Source: Deltaproteobacteria bacterium (lineage in GTDB: Bacteria; Desulfobacterota; Desulfobulbia; Desulfobulbales; BM004). Taken from it: 8,691 nucleotides of DNA. The notes beneath the pieces are model-generated. The model saw only the letters and a list, made by a program, of their open reading frames with translations. It did no database searches and was not told where the DNA came from. Location: contig JAFDCR010000240.1 of NCBI GenBank assembly GCA_019312685.1, positions 1-8,691 of the forward strand, given 5' to 3'. The position numbers and the translations under genes were made by a program. Shown piece after piece: positions 5,938 through 8,691 of the stretch (its first letter is position 1; each line of letters starts with the position of its first letter).

Positions 5938-7074
5938 TTAGAGAACTATTTTATGTTGAAGCTCAGTCCATTTGTTTATTTTATCAAAATTAATACTTAC
6001 ACCCAATCCAGGTCCAGTAAGCTGGTCAGCAGTTCCTCTATAACTAAAAGATATTTCTTCATTTGTAATATCGTCGATCAGGATATATTTGGAAAATGAT
6101 CCTTCTAAATATAAATAATTGGGGCACAATAAAGCTAAATGACGACCTAAAGCTGACAGTATATTTGATTCTCCAACATGACAACCAATTTGGTAGTAAA
6201 TATTATTTTTTTTAGCCATTTGACATAGTTTAAAACAATTTGTCAGCCCACCACACTTTGATAACCTGATGTTAAAACCATGACAGGCATCAGCGTTAAT
6301 TAGTGCTTTAGCATCTTCAAAAGTGTTTATGGATTCGTCTGCAAATATCAGAACTTCATTACAATTGGATTTAATTTTTTTAAAAGCATTTAAATCATTT
6401 TTACCGACGGGTTGTTCAAGTGCACTTATTGAATAGGTTCTTACTTTTTCAAGAAAGTCAATTGTTTGTGAGGTTGTAAACGCTGCGTTTGCATCAACTC
6501 TAATATCGACTTTCTCACCAAGTTTTTCTCGAGCATATCTCACTTGCTCTACGCCTGTCTCGACACTATCAACTTTGAGTTTAATTTGTTGGATTTTATT
6601 TTTTGATATTAAATCGAAAATGGCTTTTTGGGAATCTATTGGCAGCAAAGGTATTACAGCAGAATATTCAAATGTAAAATGATCGATAGTGTTGGTGAAG
6701 AGGTTCCAGAGAGGTATATTTTTTAGTTTGCTGTATAAATCTAAACACGCAGTTTCGAATGCACACCAGACTGAAGGGGATGAAACTGCTATATCTGATT
6801 GACCAATTTTATTTAAACTATTTAAAAAAAGTGTAATTGATTTAAAGTTAAGGCTGGGTAATTTATTCACCAGTATTTCTGCTTTTGAAATACCTTCTAT
6901 AATTGTTTCTCCTGTCACATAATCTCTTGGGGCCCCTTCACCGCAACCCGTTACTCCACTATCATCTTCAAGAATCACTAAAATTGATTCGCTTGTTTTT
7001 CTTTTGGCAAGATTATGTGCTATTTGAAACTGGAATGGGATATGTAGACGGTATATGAAAATTTTCTTTATCAT
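5938..7074 (-). CDS. enolase-superfamily enzyme, muconate-lactonizing / dipeptide-epimerase-like subgroup
   Basis: This 378-residue protein has the full two-domain fold. The N-terminal capping domain shows RLHIPFQF, SESILVILEDDSG and GCGEGAPRDYVTGE. The barrel shows KLK (Lys165, Lys167), DANAAF (metal Asp194), EQPV (metal Glu220), ADESI (metal Asp246) and NIRLSKCGG (268-276), then GCHVGESNILSALGRH. Family members abstract an alpha-proton next to a carboxylate using Mg2+. Two positions differ from dipeptide epimerases, aligned from memory to B. subtilis YkfB. The second catalytic Lys (YkfB Lys268) is Arg270 here. The Asp-x-Asp that binds the dipeptide amino group is replaced near YLYLEGSF (about 320-327). 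The substrate is therefore unlikely to be a standard dipeptide. The start at 7074 has AGAAGG 6 nt upstream, inside the upstream gene; the 62-bp overlap suggests coupled translation. Confidence 0.88.
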   Translation of the reverse strand: MIKKIFIYRLHIPFQFQIAHNLAKRKTSESILVILEDDSGVTGCGEGAPRDYVTGETIIEGISKAEILVNKLPSLNFKSITLFLNSLNKIGQSDIAVSSPSVWCAFETACLDLYSKLKNIPLWNLFTNTIDHFTFEYSAVIPLLPIDSQKAIFDLISKNKIQQIKLKVDSVETGVEQVRYAREKLGEKVDIRVDANAAFTTSQTIDFLEKVRTYSISALEQPVGKNDLNAFKKIKSNCNEVLIFADESINTFEDAKALINADACHGFNIRLSKCGGLTNCFKLCQMAKKNNIYYQIGCHVGESNILSALGRHLALLCPNYLYLEGSFSKYILIDDITNEEISFSYRGTADQLTGPGLGVSINFDKINKWTELQHKIVL

Positions 7075-7990
7075 TTAATGCCTTCTGAAGAATTATTCTT
7101 GAGAAATCAACCCACTGATACCATTGATATGGGTAATGCTCAATATATTTTCCGTAAATTCCCCAAGCAGTTTCAGCAATATTAATTTTTTCTTCCCCAT
7201 TAGCTAGATGTTCGAGGCATAAAGTGTATTTTCCTTTATCATCCCGACGCATTAAACCTAAAATAACTGGAACTTTTGATTTTCTATAAAAGATTTCTAG
7301 TGTTTTGTCTGAATTATGCCTTGTGCCTAGGATGTTAATTTTATCTGAACCCGTTCTCCATTCCTTAAATTCATCACACTCAGTGATAAGTATCTTGCCA
7401 CTCTTTAAAGCTTGTAGAGCTTTTATGGCTACTTTGGGTTCGTCTGCATCAATCAATGTTATATTTTTTGATTTCGCTCTATCGGCTAATTCTTGTTTTA
7501 AATTTGAAGATTTGAATTTGCAAATCATTGCAACATTATAACCTTTTAAATACAAAGCCATTGGTAAAAATTCTACTGCTCCAAAATGACCTGTTACTAT
7601 AATTGCCCCACCTTTTGACTTTAAAGCTTCATCAAGAATTTGCCTCTTATTGATAGTTAGGCGTTTGCCAAAATATGGTAACAATTTAGATAAAGGTCTG
7701 TATGCCATAATTAATTTTTCTAAATAGTGTTCACATGTTCCTTTTAATGTTTTGTGGCCTAAATAAATATTATATATGCACGTGTTTTTATTTGTAAAAA
7801 ATCGGAAGTAGTTTAGGCCATGATTTATAGATTTTAAATCTTTCCTTTTAATTTGGAAGTATAAAAAACCTATAAAATAAATGTAAAATCTAAGTATTCT
7901 TATAGGAACTTTTCTTGCTAGAAATATATTAAAAGAAGTTTGAAAAAAGTTACTGATCCCGCCTTTCAGAAACAAGCAAAGCCACGTCAT
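7013..7990 (-). CDS. LpxL/HtrB-type lysophospholipid acyltransferase family protein
   Basis: This 325-residue protein belongs to the lipid A late-acyltransferase family (Pfam Lip_A_acyltrans). The catalytic HX4E motif is HFGAVE (His135, Glu140) within IVTGHFGAVEF. Further matches are LITECDEF (about 201-208) in the middle and YPYQWYQWVDF (286-296), the usual Pro-x-Gln-Trp region near the end. A hydrophobic stretch at about 30-46 (RILRFYIYFIGFLYF) is a likely membrane anchor. Typical members transfer acyl chains from acyl-ACP on the cytoplasmic side of the inner membrane. Its sequence and context do not suggest a canonical LpxL/LpxM, and relatives are used on other lipids and on amino-acyl substrates. 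The start at 7990 has AGGAGG 5 nt upstream. The last 20 residues lie in the overlap with the next gene and look non-conserved. The gene is very A/T-rich. Confidence 0.87.
   Translation of the reverse strand: MTWLCLFLKGGISNFFQTSFNIFLARKVPIRILRFYIYFIGFLYFQIKRKDLKSINHGLNYFRFFTNKNTCIYNIYLGHKTLKGTCEHYLEKLIMAYRPLSKLLPYFGKRLTINKRQILDEALKSKGGAIIVTGHFGAVEFLPMALYLKGYNVAMICKFKSSNLKQELADRAKSKNITLIDADEPKVAIKALQALKSGKILITECDEFKEWRTGSDKINILGTRHNSDKTLEIFYRKSKVPVILGLMRRDDKGKYTLCLEHLANGEEKINIAETAWGIYGKYIEHYPYQWYQWVDFSRIILQKALNDKENFHIPSTYPIPVSNST
7075..7086 (-). promoter_or_regulatory. internal ribosome binding site for the enolase-superfamily gene
   Basis: Minus-strand AGAAGG (7086-7081) lies 6 nt before the ATG at 7074, inside the acyltransferase coding region. 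It supports that start in spite of the 62-bp overlap. Confidence 0.7.
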
Positions 7991-8011
7991 TTCTACCTCC
8001 TTTTTCTAGTC

Positions 8012-8058
8012 AAAAAATATATTAAAGAAATCTATGTATTTAGATTCTTTAATATATT
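8012..8058 (-). terminator. AT-rich hairpin followed by a T-run, in the acyltransferase leader (possible terminator or attenuator)
   Basis: AATATATTAAAGAAATCT (8016-8033) pairs with AGATTCTTTAATATATT (8042-8058) over 17 bp with one bulged base and an 8-nt loop. Read on the minus strand, the hairpin runs into TTTTTT (8017-8012), 22 nt before the acyltransferase ATG. It could end an upstream transcript or attenuate the operon. The stem contains few G/C pairs, so its strength is doubtful. Confidence 0.45.
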
Positions 8059-8382
8059 GAGATAAGTTAATTCAAGGGGTAAATTCCGGAACCTATTAAT
8101 TTTACTGGTTTTTTTTGTGTAAACCCTGAAGTTGTCGTGATTTTTATGAAGTTTTAAATTTTATGTTTTTTACTAGGAAATTACGAGGTGAAGGCAATTA
8201 AAAAAAATAATTTCTTGTATTTAATGCAAAAATCCTACCATGTACAATTTTACAATAATTATATACATATTCATATGCACTTAGACTTTATACCTATTTG
8301 ATTTTTCTATAAGATTTGTAAAATAGAATTAGAAAGGTTAAAGAAAAAATAGTAAACAATATTTATGAAATGGTAAACTTGG

Positions 8383-8413
8383 TTGACGAAGAGGGAATAG
8401 AAAACGCTACATA
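8383..8413 (+). promoter_or_regulatory. weak promoter candidate for the partial gene at the right edge
   Basis: TTGACG (8383-8388) and TACATA (8408-8413) are 19 bp apart, about 60 bp upstream of the ATG at 8476. In DNA this A/T-rich such matches arise by chance, so support is thin. Confidence 0.2.
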
Positions 8414-8475
8414 ATTTGTTTTATTATTTTTGCAGGTAAACAAAAAATATATCTAATTTTACCAAGTAATAAAAT

Positions 8476-8691
8476 ATGGAAAAACACAATAGTTGTGTAA
8501 ATTCGCTTGCAGTAATTCGCTATATTGAAAAGCGTTTTCCTGACAGAGTAGATGAGTTATTTTACAATTTAGGGCCTGAAATGGTCGGTATAAAAAATCC
8601 AAAGGATTTTTTATCAGATCCGAACAATTGGATTTCCTCAAAGTTGCTTATCAACTTATATGAGAAAGCTCGTTTTATTACTAATGACAAC
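8476..8691 (+). CDS. unrecognised protein, N-terminal 72 residues only; continues past the right edge
   Basis: The frame is open from the ATG at 8476 to the window end; an in-frame TAA at 8470 shows no earlier start. It reads MEKHNSCVNSLAVIRYIEKR, then FPDRVDELFYNLG, NPKDFLSDPNNWISSKLLIN and LYEKARFITNDN. The segment looks like a soluble, helical domain with no signal peptide or membrane segment. Its spaced YIEKRFP, DPNNWIS and LYEKAR blocks look like a real conserved domain and not random sequence. It recalls N-terminal regions of some signalling proteins in Desulfobacterota, but I cannot name the family. There is no good Shine-Dalgarno. It is divergent from the acyltransferase operon and shares its A/T-rich composition, so a regulator of that operon is possible but unproven. 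Confidence 0.7.
   Translation, partial: MEKHNSCVNSLAVIRYIEKRFPDRVDELFYNLGPEMVGIKNPKDFLSDPNNWISSKLLINLYEKARFITNDN

Larger units (their letters stand above)
7991..8475. other. AT-rich divergent non-coding region
   Basis: These 485 bp between the minus-strand acyltransferase and the plus-strand partial gene are strongly A/T-rich and stop-dense, with no plausible gene. The region holds a Shine-Dalgarno for the acyltransferase (7996-8001), the AT-rich hairpin (8016-8058), a weak promoter candidate near 8383-8413, and spaced GTAAAC motifs at 8352, 8373 and 8436. No RNA gene was recognised. Confidence 0.6.

Noticed and set aside
7305..7541. Plus-strand open frame opposite the acyltransferase
   Set aside because: It is antisense to a gene with an intact HX4E motif and has no ribosome site or recognisable motif.
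8059..8475. Possible small RNA or tRNA in the A/T-rich intergenic region
   Set aside because: No cloverleaf, T-loop consensus or GC-rich stem was found; a structured RNA cannot be supported from the sequence alone.
8459..8641. Minus-strand 60-codon frame at the right edge
   Set aside because: It is opposite the partial plus-strand gene, which shows block-like conserved sequence; the minus frame does not.

Overview
The window looks like a chromosomal segment of a Gram-negative bacterium, most likely Desulfobacterota (the old Deltaproteobacteria). That placement is an inference from gene content and protein style. It is not proven by any marker gene here. No rRNA, tRNA, CRISPR array, integrase or transposase gene is visible.

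Region 1 (1-5637) is of medium GC (33 of 60 bases G/C in 4921-4980, by hand count) and carries ordinary housekeeping or metabolic genes. From the left: the 5' part of a TatD-family metal hydrolase on the minus strand, running off the window; a divergent intergenic region of 468 bp holding a nested palindromic element and a separate hairpin; a short nitroreductase followed 27 bp later by coaBC (coenzyme A synthesis); an iron-dependent alcohol dehydrogenase convergent with coaBC, only 3 bp apart; then, divergent from that, darP (large ribosomal subunit assembly) overlapping a PPC/DUF296-domain gene; and finally a small stand-alone CBM48 (glycogen-binding) protein with a lysine/alanine-rich tail.

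Region 2 (5638-5937) is a gene-free junction containing a near-perfect 38-bp palindrome.

Region 3 (about 5880-8691) is much richer in A/T (13 of 60 G/C in 7741-7800). It holds a minus-strand pair: an LpxL/HtrB-type acyltransferase and, overlapping its 3' end by 62 bp, an enolase-superfamily enzyme of the muconate-lactonizing subgroup. A 485-bp AT-rich non-coding stretch separates this pair from the start of an unrecognised plus-strand protein that runs off the right edge. The base composition suggests an acquired island.

The best candidate for an undescribed system is the acyltransferase/enolase-fold pair. Both proteins look intact. Translation of the second appears coupled to the first. The enolase-fold enzyme departs from the dipeptide-epimerase pattern at one catalytic position (Arg in place of Lys) and at the substrate-specificity position. 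A membrane enzyme that acylates an amine or hydroxyl, working with an enzyme that removes an alpha-proton next to a carboxylate, would fit a pathway for an N-acyl amino acid or lipopeptide-like product. That pathway is a hypothesis; only the family assignments are well supported.
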